From contig NZ_FOZS01000004.1 of NCBI RefSeq assembly GCF_900116205.1, positions 186,001 through 250,000 of the forward strand: a stretch of 64,000 bases of DNA, written 5' to 3'. A program made the translations under genes and the position numbers. How positions within the stretch are numbered: position 1 is the first letter of the stretch; each line of letters opens with the position of its first letter. The notes beneath the pieces were generated by a model. That model saw only the letters and a list, made by a program, of their open reading frames with translations, was not told the DNA's origin and searched no databases. Shown here one piece after another: positions 52,576 through 61,648 of this stretch. This DNA comes from Halostagnicola kamekurae. GTDB taxonomy: Archaea > Halobacteriota > Halobacteria > Halobacteriales > Natrialbaceae.

Positions 52576-53028
52576 TCACGAACGGGCGGCGAACGAAGCG
52601 GTCGATACCGTTGGATACGTCTCCTCGAGTTCCCTCGACTCCTCGGGGAGGACGGCGACGACGTACTCGGTGTGATCCTCGAAGTAGTCCAGCAGACCGC
52701 GAATCCGGTCCGCCTCGAGCATTTCGACTGCATCAATGACGAGACCGTTCACCTCCCGCTCGCTCTCGCTCAGGCTGTCGACCGTGTCCTCGGACGCGGA
52801 CGCCGCTCTCGCTCGAGCGAACGACGTGTAGCTCGAAGCCGGTCGTCGACAGTGTGTCGCCGACTCCGATGAACCTTTCGACCCAGACGCGTTCGACGTT
52901 CTCATAGTCCAACACGTCGAGAACGCTGCATCGATTCGTTGAACTTCGAGGAGTCGCTGATCGAAGTCGTCGAGTTCTCGCTCTCGGACGATCCGATCGA
53001 TCTTACAGCCCCCGGATCTGTTCGCCAT
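52576..53028 (-). pseudogene. Remnant of an archaea-specific SMC-related ATPase
   Basis: Three pieces in two frames can be joined: an N-terminal piece (KIDRIVRERELDDFDQRL), a middle one (VLDYENVERVWVERFIGVGD, then LHVVRSSE) and an end (DTVDSLSESEREVNGLV joined to DAVEMLEADRIRGLLDYFED). The order matches the C-terminal part of haloarchaeal SMC-related proteins, in which the LSxSEREV signature precedes the Walker B region; the segment between them is deleted here. No intact frame exists. It probably derives from a larger gene lost from this place. Confidence 0.6.
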
Positions 53029-53233
53029 CGTATACATAGTGTGTGGTCCACCATTTATTTTTCCCGCTGTGTCGCCGCCGCTAACCGTGACCCGACTGAC
53101 TCGAGCATACTCTTATGATGTTCCCAAAGCAACGAGAGAGTACAGTGAAGACGAACGATACACGATCGACGAGCCGATATCGAACCGACGATCGAGGCCG
53201 CTCAGTAACCAAGACGAAGCCACTGTCGAAGAG

Positions 53234-53890
53234 ATGCCTATCACCGTAAAAGCCTACGCCGAACACGATAAACTCGCTCTGGTCCCGACGTTACAGAGCG
53301 TAGATGGTATCGAGATCGAAGTGATAACGCAGGCGAACACCGATCCGGATTCGGACGTTTTTCCGTTTCTCATCAAGTACGATGATCGCGACAAGTTAGA
53401 GCGTCACCTCAATTCCGATCCGACAGTTGATAGTTACGAACTCGTCGACGCGAACGACGATATGTTCATCTACTATATCGAACATCCGGACGAGACCATA
53501 TTACTGAGTCGGATCCTCACGGAAGTGAACGGATTCATGTTACGTACGGAAACCAGGCGTCGCGGATGGTTCGTCCAGTTACAGCTCCCGGACCGAGAGG
53601 CGCTCAATACGATCTGGGAGTACGCCGAGGGGTGCGAGATGAAATTCGAACTCATCGAAGTACACGGGAGTACGGGAGCCAAAGAGGACATCTCGTTCGG
53701 ACTGACGGACGAACAGATCGAAGCACTGCAAGCAGCATACAGGTGCGGGTACTTCAACGAACCTCGAGACACAGCTCTCAGCGGAGTTGCCGACGAGGTC
53801 GGCGTCTCCTCGACCGCGATGAGCGGTCGGCTTCGACGCGGGATGAGAAACTTGATCTCTGCGGCGTTGATGGACATAGATTCCGACTGA
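53234..53890 (+). CDS. Bacterioopsin-activator-type HTH regulator
   Basis: The ATG at 53234 (MPITVKAYAEHDKLALVPTL) gives 218 residues, the usual length. An alpha/beta sensor-like domain (about 1-150) is followed by the HTH_10 domain (about 155-215) with LTDEQIEALQAAYRCGYFNE and GVADEVGVSSTAMSGRLRRG. Such proteins are common haloarchaeal transcription factors related to the C-terminus of Bat. The target is unknown. It marks the right border of the GC-rich island: AT-rich DNA and an IS6 remnant follow within 250 bp. Confidence 0.88.
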   Translation: MPITVKAYAEHDKLALVPTLQSVDGIEIEVITQANTDPDSDVFPFLIKYDDRDKLERHLNSDPTVDSYELVDANDDMFIYYIEHPDETILLSRILTEVNGFMLRTETRRRGWFVQLQLPDREALNTIWEYAEGCEMKFELIEVHGSTGAKEDISFGLTDEQIEALQAAYRCGYFNEPRDTALSGVADEVGVSSTAMSGRLRRGMRNLISAALMDIDSD

Positions 53891-54114
53891 CGGCCCGCTA
53901 CCATTCATGTGTTATCAACTCACTATAGACGGGTTTTGATATATAATAAATATAATGGGATTTATTTAGTGAAAGGAAGAGGAAGGAGCTCAGAAATGGG
54001 CCAAATAGACTGGACTACTATCTTATAAAACACATATATGATTTCTGGCTCCCGTGTCGACTAACACGATGATCAGCGGACAGCATATGATATTAAGTAT
54101 ATTTGACTGATTCG

Positions 54115-54911
54115 GGCACTGTCTAGTTTAGTACCTCGGCTGGCGTTTGTCTGTTGAGTGATTGATGCGGTCGTTGTGTGTTATAATAGTGTACGAACTG
54201 TTCAAGCTAGTCTCTGACGCTCGCCCGACTGCCCACCCACGAGTTATGGAAGCGGTCAACTCGCGTCTTAAACGTCTGAAACCATTTTCCGAGCAGGTTT
54301 CGATTAACGTAGTCGAGCTGATCGCTCCATACTAACCGAGAGAGGGCAGTCAGATAGCCGTAGCCATCGACGAGAAACACAGTGTTATCGAGATCGTGGT
54401 TTTCGGCCAATCGATGCAGGAATACAGCGGTAGGATCGGTGCCTCGTCGTCCGTACACTGCGACATCGAGAATCAGTCGTGAGTCTAGGTATATTGTATT
54501 GTATAACCAAGGCCAACTGCCGTTGATCTTGACAGCTGTTAAATCAATGGCGACCCGCGACGGCGAAGCCGTCCTCAGAACCCATCGCGTTCTGATGGGC
54601 CGCACGAGAGCTTTACTCTCGTGGACGTCGGCGGGTCTGGCACGCTGTCAGCCAGTCGATGTACCCCGTACCAGATCGCATGATGAGAGCGTTCTACGCC
54701 GATCAAGTGAAGAATCGCTTGTGTCTCTCGAAGCGAACACCCGGTCGCGTGGAGCCGGACGGCGAACACCCTGACGCAATCGCTGTCTGCTCACGCTCCC
54801 AAGCTTCATCAAATTCCGCCGCGTAGCACTCGCTGAACAGGTCTACGTGTGTCATTCTAAACTAACTCTCCGACCTGCTCGCTTCTCAAACCGCACTAAC
54901 TAGACAGTGCC
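54115..54911 (-). mobile_element. Decayed IS6-family element, right copy
   Basis: Terminal inverted repeats GGCACTGTCTAGTTTA (54115) and GGCACTGTCTAGTTAG (inverted, ending 54911) bound a 797-bp element of the same type as 17490-18228. The transposase lies on the minus strand in pieces: MTHVDLFSECYAAEFDEAWE, then in another frame FAVRLHATGCSLRETQAIL, then VAIDLTAVKINGSWPWLY with LFLVDGYGYLT-type and HNSWVGSRASVRD parts. Frameshifts and stops make it non-functional. No 8-bp duplication was detected. It is more complete than the left copy. Confidence 0.87.
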
Positions 54912-55041
54912 TGTTTCTCGCAGAGTCTAACCAGGAACGCAGTCGCCGGATCGGTGCCATGCGATCCAAACAATGCAACGTCGAGGATCAGCTTCGTATC
55001 GATATCTATTGTAGCATATAACCAAGACCAGTCGCCGTTTT
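54912..55041 (-). mobile_element. Fragment of another IS6-family transposase
   Basis: Directly beside the right copy, the minus strand encodes NGDWSWLY, IDIDTKLILDVALFGSHGTD and PATAFLVRLCEK, the central catalytic part of an IS6 transposase. It differs in sequence from both larger remnants and lacks ends, so it is a separate, older insertion. Confidence 0.65.
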
Positions 55042-55225
55042 AATCTCTTCCCGATATCGAGCCGTGAGTTCTATAGGCTGAATAGGCGAGTGCATCAGGA
55101 CTTCCCCGCGGGTATCTAAAACCGCATTCTGAGACCTCAATAAATACCGCCAGCGTCCGAAGTCAAGAACTAACTGCGACGACTCCTGGGCGAGTGTTAT
55201 TATGCAACTACGCGGAGAAGGCTGA

Positions 55226-55450
55226 ATGGTGAACCAGACCATGAACGATCGCTGGGAGTATGAGACACTTCGAGTACCCCGCGGAGAAACCAAAAAGGAG
55301 GCGACGGATCCAAAGGCAGAGTTGAATGAGCTCGCTGCTCAGGGATGGCGACTCGTCGAGACAATCGACTACACTGGCGGTGGGACCAAGTACCTCGTAT
55401 TCGAGCGGTCAGCTCAGTCTTCTGTCGACAATACGGAGAACTCGTCATGA
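55226..55450 (+). CDS. DUF4177 small protein
   Basis: The 74-residue product covers a whole DUF4177 domain: WEYETLRVPRGETKKEATDP, then LNELAAQGWRLVETIDYTGG and a closing KYLVFER. The function of the family is unknown; members are small, soluble alpha/beta proteins. A GGAGAAGG sequence before the ATG may be a ribosome-binding site. Its stop overlaps the start of the next gene (ATGA at 55447), so the two are almost surely translated from one transcript. Confidence 0.85.
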   Translation: MVNQTMNDRWEYETLRVPRGETKKEATDPKAELNELAAQGWRLVETIDYTGGGTKYLVFERSAQSSVDNTENSS

Positions 55451-56502
55451 GTTCTGGCTCTATCGATGGCGATTCAAATCCGAATGTTGACACAGATATT
55501 GATGTCAGCACCGCTAATACGATGCGAGAGCGCGCCGGAGAGAGCCACATCAAGATCTGGTTGCTGCTCGCTGCGAACCGCTGGTACGTTACTGTTGTGT
55601 TAGCATTCGGCGTATTTGTTCTCTTTGTGGCACTCGTGACGGTTCTTCCACCAGCACTGGTTCCACAGCTTGAGACGGGTGACACCATCGAGACAATGTT
55701 CTCGACCATGATCGGCGCTATCATTACCGGCGTCACACTCGTTGTAACAATCGGTCAGCTGGTTCTCTCACAAGAGAACGGTCCGCTTGGCGAGCAACGC
55801 GAGCGAATGGAGAACTCGATGGACTTCCGTGACTACACCGAAGAACTCATCGGGGCGCCGAGTCCAGCCGACCCATCAGCGTTTCTCCGTGATCTTGTCG
55901 ACGTGGCAGAGCAGCGCGCGGAGGCAGTGCGGGACGGTCTGAGCGATATCGATAGCGACCAACTGCAGTGGGAAGTCGACGAGTTCACCGAGAGCCTTAT
56001 CGGTAACTCCGAGAAGGTCCGCGAACAACTTGACAGCGCAAACTTCGGTAGCTTTGATGTACTCTTTGCAGCACTCAACTACAACTACGGCTGGAAAATT
56101 TACCAAGTCGAGCGTATCGCACACGACCACGCGGAGGACCTTGGGGAACCGGAGAATACCCTCCTCAACGAATTGAAGACGGCACTCTCCCTGTTCGGTC
56201 CGGCCAGAGAGCATGTGAAGACGCTGTACTTCGAGTGGGCACTGGTTACCCTCTCGCAGATGATTCTGTACGCAGCGATTCCGGCACTGGTTGTTGCCGG
56301 TGTTATGCTCACCGTCGTCGAGGGGGCGACGCTCCCTGGGAGTACGTTCGGGATCGCACACATAACAGTGCTAATTGGGGCCACATTCACGATAACGCTC
56401 GTTCCGTTCCTGCTGTTTACCTCATACGTACTACGAATCGTCACGATCGCGAAGCGAACCTTGGCAATCGAGCCACTGATCCTCCGCGATTCGCAGCGAT
56501 AG
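55447..56502 (+). CDS. Haloarchaeal four-helix membrane protein, unknown function
   Basis: The 351-residue protein starts inside the stop of the DUF4177 gene. Two hydrophobic segments lie at about residues 48-70 and 85-112 (FGVFVLFVALVTVLPPALVP; MIGAIITGVTLVVTIGQLVL), followed by a soluble helical domain of about 150 residues and two further membrane segments (IPALVVAGVMLTVVEGA; VLIGATFTITLVPFLLFTSY). The layout and the GQLVLSQENGPLGEQ segment occur in many haloarchaeal proteins of no known role. Coupling with DUF4177 is the only functional hint. Confidence 0.78.
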   Translation: MSSGSIDGDSNPNVDTDIDVSTANTMRERAGESHIKIWLLLAANRWYVTVVLAFGVFVLFVALVTVLPPALVPQLETGDTIETMFSTMIGAIITGVTLVVTIGQLVLSQENGPLGEQRERMENSMDFRDYTEELIGAPSPADPSAFLRDLVDVAEQRAEAVRDGLSDIDSDQLQWEVDEFTESLIGNSEKVREQLDSANFGSFDVLFAALNYNYGWKIYQVERIAHDHAEDLGEPENTLLNELKTALSLFGPAREHVKTLYFEWALVTLSQMILYAAIPALVVAGVMLTVVEGATLPGSTFGIAHITVLIGATFTITLVPFLLFTSYVLRIVTIAKRTLAIEPLILRDSQR

Positions 56503-56823
56503 CAGGTGGTGTCTGACTGAGTAGTAGTATATAACCTCGAGAACTGTAGCTTTCTATTGGTCTTTTCAGCCACCAATGAGATTAATCATGACGGAGTAGC
56601 CGTATTTACCGTAGTTTCAGCCTCATTCGAGATGGTGGCTGTCTCATTACGATTGAAAAGATCATATAAAACACAGACTCCTGAACGAATCCAGAGATTG
56701 CCGGATACGTGTGGCCAACTCTTGACTGGGGAACCTACGTTGAGTGGTGGCACTCGCACCACTGTTAGAACACATACTCTAGAAGACTAGTTCTAGTTCA
56801 ACAATTTTTGAACGGCTCTTGAG
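56503..56823. other. Gene-free AT-rich stretch
   Basis: About 320 bp lie between convergent genes. Nothing recognisable was found. Confidence 0.4.
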
Positions 56824-57312
56824 TTATCTTTTGGACCAATATTTCACAGCAAAAGTGATAACCCCGAGAATACCAGTGAGGGTGCAGCCGGCGTAGACGG
56901 GAATGAATTTCACCCCATCTACGAAAAACGGATTCCAGGCAAGTGGAAAGAGTGGACGGGTGTCAGTATACAGTATCGAATCAAGAATCACGTGTGAGTA
57001 AATCCCAAGTACACTTCCAGCGAAAATCGCACGACGGGAAACACTATCAGTCAGTCGTCCAAATCCAAGCCAGTGATTGATAGAGTCGGGTAGTGAAGAG
57101 ACAACAGTTGTGAGTAGAATAGCGATTAAGGTTCCGCCAACAAATGTGGTTAGGATTCCGTGGGCTGGTGGTCCGAGCGGCCCATATACAACGAGCGCGG
57201 CGCGTATGTCGATGATGATACTGCTTACGAGAAGTGTTGGGAGATCCACCCATCGGTAGAGGAGGACTCCAAGCAGAAGTACGGGACCAAGGTGGAACGG
57301 GGTGAAGGGCAT
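56824..57312 (-). CDS. YdjM/DUF457-like membrane-bound metal-dependent hydrolase
   Basis: The 162-residue protein has four to five membrane helices. It starts MPFTPFHLGPVLLLGVLLYR with the conserved early His, and has IYSHVILDSILYTDTRPLFP with the His-x3-Asp motif and the Pro-rich end typical of the LexA-regulated YdjM/DUF457 family. Catalytic activity of the family is not proven. It stands alone, and an AT-rich promoter (ATATATAAATG-like on the minus strand's upstream side) lies just beyond 57320. Confidence 0.78.
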   Translation of the reverse strand: MPFTPFHLGPVLLLGVLLYRWVDLPTLLVSSIIIDIRAALVVYGPLGPPAHGILTTFVGGTLIAILLTTVVSSLPDSINHWLGFGRLTDSVSRRAIFAGSVLGIYSHVILDSILYTDTRPLFPLAWNPFFVDGVKFIPVYAGCTLTGILGVITFAVKYWSKR

Positions 57313-57796
57313 ATTAGTATATTCATTTTGCCATATATAAATGATTGAGATATATGGCGACCGTTTCGCCGATCCCCCGTCCAGCCTACTGTGTCGGCTA
57401 CGGCGGCGCGCCGTACGAAGCGATGATTCGAGTCCTGCTGTGCGTCGATGGGACGTCGCTGGCCCCTCACGCCGTCTTCTATATTGAACAGTAACTCTGT
57501 GAGTACACCGACCGAATCAGAAATCAAGAATCGCCAGCACTTCTATACATTTGATTGATATTGTTTGGTTCATCCACGATGACTGATCAGCGTTGTACAG
57601 AGGAAGTGACTATCCAATGCACGCAGTGTGGGGAAGTCTATCCTGCGCTCCGACTTGCTGGTGGCAAGCTAACGCGAGATTGTAATCAGTCAGTTTGTTG
57701 ATGCAGGAATGAGTCATTTGCTGAGTTAAATAGGGACGACTGAGAAGTATGTTCTTCAAAATTACTAAGCGCCCCCGCTGTGATTTTCTGGACATA
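57313..57796. other. Spacer with one possible mini-protein
   Basis: About 480 bp hold no gene of normal size. A GC-rich patch at 57360-57490, unlike its AT-rich surroundings, may be a gene fragment, but I cannot name it. A 40-codon Cys-rich frame at 57579 is listed separately. Confidence 0.4.
57579..57701 (+). CDS. Possible Cys-rich mini-protein
   Basis: A 40-codon frame has a CTQCGEVYPALRLAGGK core with further cysteines at positions 6, 35 and 40. Haloarchaea have many zinc-finger proteins below 60 residues, usually with two CPxCG-like knuckles; here only one CxxC is regular, so it may be a truncated member. A zinc-binding role is inference. Confidence 0.4.
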   Translation: MTDQRCTEEVTIQCTQCGEVYPALRLAGGKLTRDCNQSVC

Positions 57797-58462
57797 ATGC
57801 CTTCCAGATTAGGTTCTCTTGCCCGAGAGTTGTCGCTCCCGTACTATGAGGACGCCTTCCCCGCACACGATATTTTCCATGCGAAACGAGTACGTGATGT
57901 CTCACTCAGGCTTGCGGACGAGCACCCTGACAGTGTTGACCGAGAAGTGCTGGCTTCAGCAGCGTGGTTTCACGATATCGGGCGGCCACTCGAACGCGTC
58001 GGGGACATTGACGATCACGACAAATGGGCGGCCAACGAAGTCACAACCCTTCTTGAGAATGAAGACGTGACGGATGACCGGATCACAGCTATCGAGCACT
58101 GTCTGCGGGCACACAGTATCCGAGCGAGCTCTCCGGACCCAGAGACGATCGAGGCTAAATTGCTCTTCGACGCTGATAAGTTGGATGCGACTGGCGCTGT
58201 CGGAATCGTTCGACTCGCCTGTATCATCGGTGAGCGCTCAGGGCGTACTGGTAATCAGTATGCAGTTATAGATGACAAAACGACACTTAGTGGAGATCGT
58301 GCCGAAGTACCGGATATCGATCTCGTATGCGAGTGGGCACGTGAGCGCCTTGATGCGTTGCAGACTGACCCAGGCCGACGCCTTGGAGAGTCTCGATGGG
58401 ACTTTATGGAGAACTTCTTTACTCAGTTCACTCACGAAATTGATGCAGGCCCAAAAAAGTAA
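57797..58462 (+). CDS. HD-domain phosphohydrolase
   Basis: The ATG at 57797 gives 221 residues. The HD superfamily metal ligands are present: an early His in HDIFHAKRVRDVS, the His-Asp pair in AAWFHDIGRPLE, a further His in IEHCLRAHS and the Asp in LLFDADKLDATGAVG. The spacing fits the YedJ/PgpH-like single-domain nucleotide or phosphate-ester hydrolases. The substrate is unknown. Codon use is more AT-rich than in the island, in line with the accessory character of this region. Confidence 0.87.
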   Translation: MPSRLGSLARELSLPYYEDAFPAHDIFHAKRVRDVSLRLADEHPDSVDREVLASAAWFHDIGRPLERVGDIDDHDKWAANEVTTLLENEDVTDDRITAIEHCLRAHSIRASSPDPETIEAKLLFDADKLDATGAVGIVRLACIIGERSGRTGNQYAVIDDKTTLSGDRAEVPDIDLVCEWARERLDALQTDPGRRLGESRWDFMENFFTQFTHEIDAGPKK

Positions 58463-58668
58463 GACAGCTGTGCGTTCCGCAGCGGCGTCAAACCGCTCTT
58501 TCTCTGAGATTTTCAATAAGGCCGTTAGAGAGGTACTTCGGTCATAGGATGGATAAAGACCGGATATCGACAGTCAATAGTCCCAGCTAATTCGCTCCGA
58601 ACGGAGATGTTTGTCATCTCCTGAGGGGTGAGGGACGTTCACAGAATGTAGCGTCCCTCAACGAATCA

Positions 58669-59605
58669 ATGACTTCGAGCGACAGCTCAGTGGTATCCTT
58701 CGCTGAGTCGGATACCAGACGAGACGAGATGCATCGCATGATGGACATTGGCTGAAGACATTGTCGCAGAAATCGACGAAGCGGCCTCGAGCGATCAGTT
58801 TCAGGAGTGGTTCGACATCCAGAGTCATTTCCTCGACTACTTCTATCACAACGCGCTCCTCATTACTCGCCAGTGTCCCGAGGCAACTCGAGTCGCGGGC
58901 TACCGAATGTGGCAGACGGAGTTCGACCGGTATGTGAAAGAGGGCGAGACAGCGGTCGGGATCTGGGCGCTGATCATCGCCAAGCAGTGTCCCAGGTGTG
59001 AGAATTCGCCGTCGTACCACGAGCGGAGTGACTGTGAGTACGACGAGACGCCACCTGAAGCGTGGTCGAAAGGCTTAGTGGGCTTTCGGCCTACATCGGT
59101 ACTCGATATTTCTCAGACCGAAGGAGGGCCACTCCCCGAACTCGAGATCGACGCAACTGGGGATGCCGACGAGCTGGTACCAGTGCTGCTTGAGGGATCG
59201 AAAACGCTTGATGTCGATGTCGAGGTGATTTCCAAACCAGCGTAAACACACGGCGACGCTGAGGGTATCTGTCAGTATCGATCTCCTACAGAACAGCCAC
59301 TCGTCGAAGTACAAGATCGGGAGAATAGCGCAGCTTTAGCTGTACCGCTCGTCCACGAGTACGCCCACGCACTCTTACACGGTGGCGTCGACGAGATTGA
59401 GCGGTAGAAACGCGAACTCGAGGCGGAAGCTGTGGGCTATATCGTTGGGCGGTACTTCGGGCTGGATACGAGCGGCTCAGCCTTCTACCTAGCCGCGTGG
59501 GAAGGCGACGAGCCAGAAGCAATTCTCGACCGCCTCGAGCGGATCAGTTCGACAGCGGGGGAAATTATTGATGCCGCTGAAAGGGAGATGGCCAAAACAA
59601 ACTGA
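58669..59605 (+). pseudogene. Broken ArdC/ImmA-like zinc-metallopeptidase gene
   Basis: The start MTSSDSSVVSFAESDTRRDE matches family N-termini, but the frame shifts near 58735. The next frame carries SDQFQEWFDIQSHFLDYFYH, CPEATRVAGYRMWQTEFDRY and ENSPSYHERSDCEYDETPPE, then hits TAA at 59243. Reading on in the same frame gives the zinc site VHEYAHALLH, a TAG at 59405, and the family end YIVGRYFGLDTSGSAFYLAA up to the TGA at 59605. One frameshift and two stops make it non-functional. Intact relatives are plasmid- and virus-linked antirestriction or regulator-cleaving peptidases. Confidence 0.82.
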
Positions 59606-59680
59606 AGAGAACTCGGCTATTGAAATTGTATATCTGTTCTCCAAGAAAGATATATGTGGTCTGGCCTCGAAGAAGGTTGT

Positions 59681-60214
59681 ATGACAAAACGGTCAACCTC
59701 TGCAGACGATCCGTCAAAACAGTGGGATACGGATCGGACGACGTTCCAGCGTGTCTACGACATTCTCGTTGGCACTACGGATCCCGTTTCTGCACAACGG
59801 TTCGCAGAGTGGGCTCGCTGTTCTGAGACCGGTGCTCGCCAGGCACTTGAGCAACTTGTCGAGATGGGAATTGCAGAACGAACAGGAACCCGACCAGCTC
59901 AGTATCAGCGGAATCCATCGTACTTCCAGTGGAAGCGTGTTGAAACGCTTGCGCGCGAACACAGTCCCAGTGAGCTTCGTTCGCGTTTGGCAGAACTCGT
60001 TGAAAGAGACCAGGACCTGCAGGAAACGTATGGGGTCCCAGATCCGGATGCTGTCGTTGTCTCTGATGATCCTGTCGAAGACCACGAAGCGCTTCACGAC
60101 CGGTGGGACGACCTTACAGAATGGCGGACAATCCGACAGGATATAACAATCTTGAAACGGGCTGTTCAACGGGCCGAGTCATCAAACGATGGTCGAATCC
60201 AGTCAAAGACGTGA
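59681..60214 (+). CDS. Winged-helix antitoxin-like protein (DUF7342 type)
   Basis: The 177-residue protein starts at 59681, about 25 nt below a TATATG-like promoter. A winged helix at about residues 20-85 reads FQRVYDILVGTTDPVSAQRF and ARQALEQLVEMGIAERTG, followed by a helical region with HSPSELRSRLAELVERDQDL. It overlaps the TumE-like gene by 94 bp in another frame. Haloarchaeal HTH proteins of this type precede TumE-family toxins, so it is the probable antitoxin and autoregulator. Confidence 0.8.
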   Translation: MTKRSTSADDPSKQWDTDRTTFQRVYDILVGTTDPVSAQRFAEWARCSETGARQALEQLVEMGIAERTGTRPAQYQRNPSYFQWKRVETLAREHSPSELRSRLAELVERDQDLQETYGVPDPDAVVVSDDPVEDHEALHDRWDDLTEWRTIRQDITILKRAVQRAESSNDGRIQSKT

Positions 60215-60642
60215 CGGGACGAGACGAAACGCCAAGCGGTCCTCTTGATGTTCCGACGCTCGAGGTACTGGCACAGCGTGCAGCGACCCATCCACTTGTT
60301 TCCACCGGGGAGTTTCGGCCTGATGCAATTTCTCCGCGTGTCCTCGAGATCCAGTTAGACAGCACACAGTATCCTTCTGCAGTACGCGAAGCTCGAGTGG
60401 ATATTCGATGGTTTGTCGGAGGCGACTACACAGTTCACTATATCGAGATTCGTGAGGAGAAGACCTGGCAATGCCGATGGGATCGCCACCCGAAACCAGA
60501 GACGCCTCGGAACCACTATCATCCACCACCAGATGCGTCCGCAGATGTAGAGCAGTCCACACTCGAGTCTGCCCATCATTTGGATGTCCTCTTTGCCGTG
60601 TTGGAGTGGGTCGAAGATCGAGTCCAAGCGTTGCATTGCTAA
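60121..60642 (+). CDS. TumE-family toxin-like protein
   Basis: The 173-residue product has the TumE-type pattern: VLEIQLDSTQYPSAVREARV, DIRWFVGGDYTVHYIEIREE, WQCRWDRHPKP and RNHYHPPPDA, with a closing FAVLEWVEDRV helix. TumE proteins are small toxins, RNase-like by proposal, paired with an HTH or TumA antitoxin. The start lies within the antitoxin gene, giving strict translational coupling. The conserved Arg/His residues look intact, so the module may be active. Confidence 0.75.
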   Translation: MADNPTGYNNLETGCSTGRVIKRWSNPVKDVTGRDETPSGPLDVPTLEVLAQRAATHPLVSTGEFRPDAISPRVLEIQLDSTQYPSAVREARVDIRWFVGGDYTVHYIEIREEKTWQCRWDRHPKPETPRNHYHPPPDASADVEQSTLESAHHLDVLFAVLEWVEDRVQALHC

Positions 60643-61069
60643 TCCGGTCGCTATCTTTAAGCAGCGAGGGAGTCCCCGCTCTTTCCAGTAGTTGCCGATC
60701 CAAATTTCAGGGGGATCGTTGGAACCGGAGGAGATCAGTAAACGGCGCGGAGGATGTCACCTGCGCAAGCATACTTCTCCGACGACGATCTCTGGCGGGA
60801 CTTGCTCTACGACTGCACGAGCAGCTGATAGAGAAGTGCTCGTTGCCGCAAAGCTCCATAGTGGCCGGAAAACAGATCTCGCTGATGTTCTTACCGCAAT
60901 TCCATCAATCGACATAGACATGATCGAGTCACATCTGCATCGTGGAGATGCTGATGCTCTCCGAGAACAGCTCAGTGATGCACAGCCGTTCATCGATGAT
61001 GGTGAACTGAAGTACTGTTTTAAGAGTGTGTTTGGCCAATCGGCGACATTGGCCGAAGACATCCCTTGA
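60643..61069 (+). pseudogene. C-terminal remnant of a haloarchaeal accessory gene
   Basis: From about 60815 the frame encodes REVLVAAKLHSGRKTDLADV and IESHLHRGDADALREQL, an ending I associate with nucleotidyltransferase-like (DUF6036-type) accessory proteins of haloarchaea. Upstream the sequence is scrambled and without a good start. It follows the TumE pair and may be another toxin-antitoxin component in decay. The name is tentative. Confidence 0.4.
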
Positions 61070-61131
61070 GTTCCTCAAGCGACAACAACAGTGAGGTACC
61101 GCTCATTGACTCGGCGAAAGTCACCTGCTCG

Positions 61132-61395
61132 TTAGTTTTCAGGCTCCGTGATACGGAGTTCGTCGTTAACCTCGTAGAGATACCCGCGATCAATCAGCCG
61201 GGACAGCGCATGGGTCGCATCCCCGGCTTCGAGATCCACCTGTTCGGAATCACGAAGGACCTCGAGTGCGTGTTCTCGCGGAATCGACTGCCCGCTTTGC
61301 TCCGCCGCTGCGTTGGAACTGTAGGTAGACAAAATCTCGTACACGTCCGTAATCCACTCTGGAAGTGGTGGGCGTGGATCAGTGAGGTCGGTCAT
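61132..61395 (-). CDS. Small winged-helix-like conserved protein
   Basis: The 87-residue protein reads DPRPPLPEWITDVYEILSTY, with IPREHALEVLRDSEQVDLEA and a wing-like HALSRLIDRGYLYEVNDELR. The RLIDRGYLYEV pattern is a typical winged-helix end. Close relatives are frequent in haloarchaeal plasmids and accessory regions. No function is known; a DNA-binding or antitoxin role is possible. Confidence 0.72.
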   Translation of the reverse strand: MTDLTDPRPPLPEWITDVYEILSTYSSNAAAEQSGQSIPREHALEVLRDSEQVDLEAGDATHALSRLIDRGYLYEVNDELRITEPEN

Positions 61396-61648
61396 CTCAA
61401 CGCTGTACTAGCAACTTCACGATCAACCCGCATAAGAATATTCCCCGATGGAGACTCAAACTGACGTGGAGAGATCCATCTCGAGGGGATCATCTGAACA
61501 CCCAAAGTCCTGAATTACTGAGTGAGAGATATCTCCTCCCACGGTTCCCTCGTCTATAGGTCCATGAAACTTTAGCCGCCAGTGTCAAACGAAGCCGGCC
61601 ACTTCAGAACGGATATTTCGATACCGCCGCTTCCGCTGCTACCAACGG

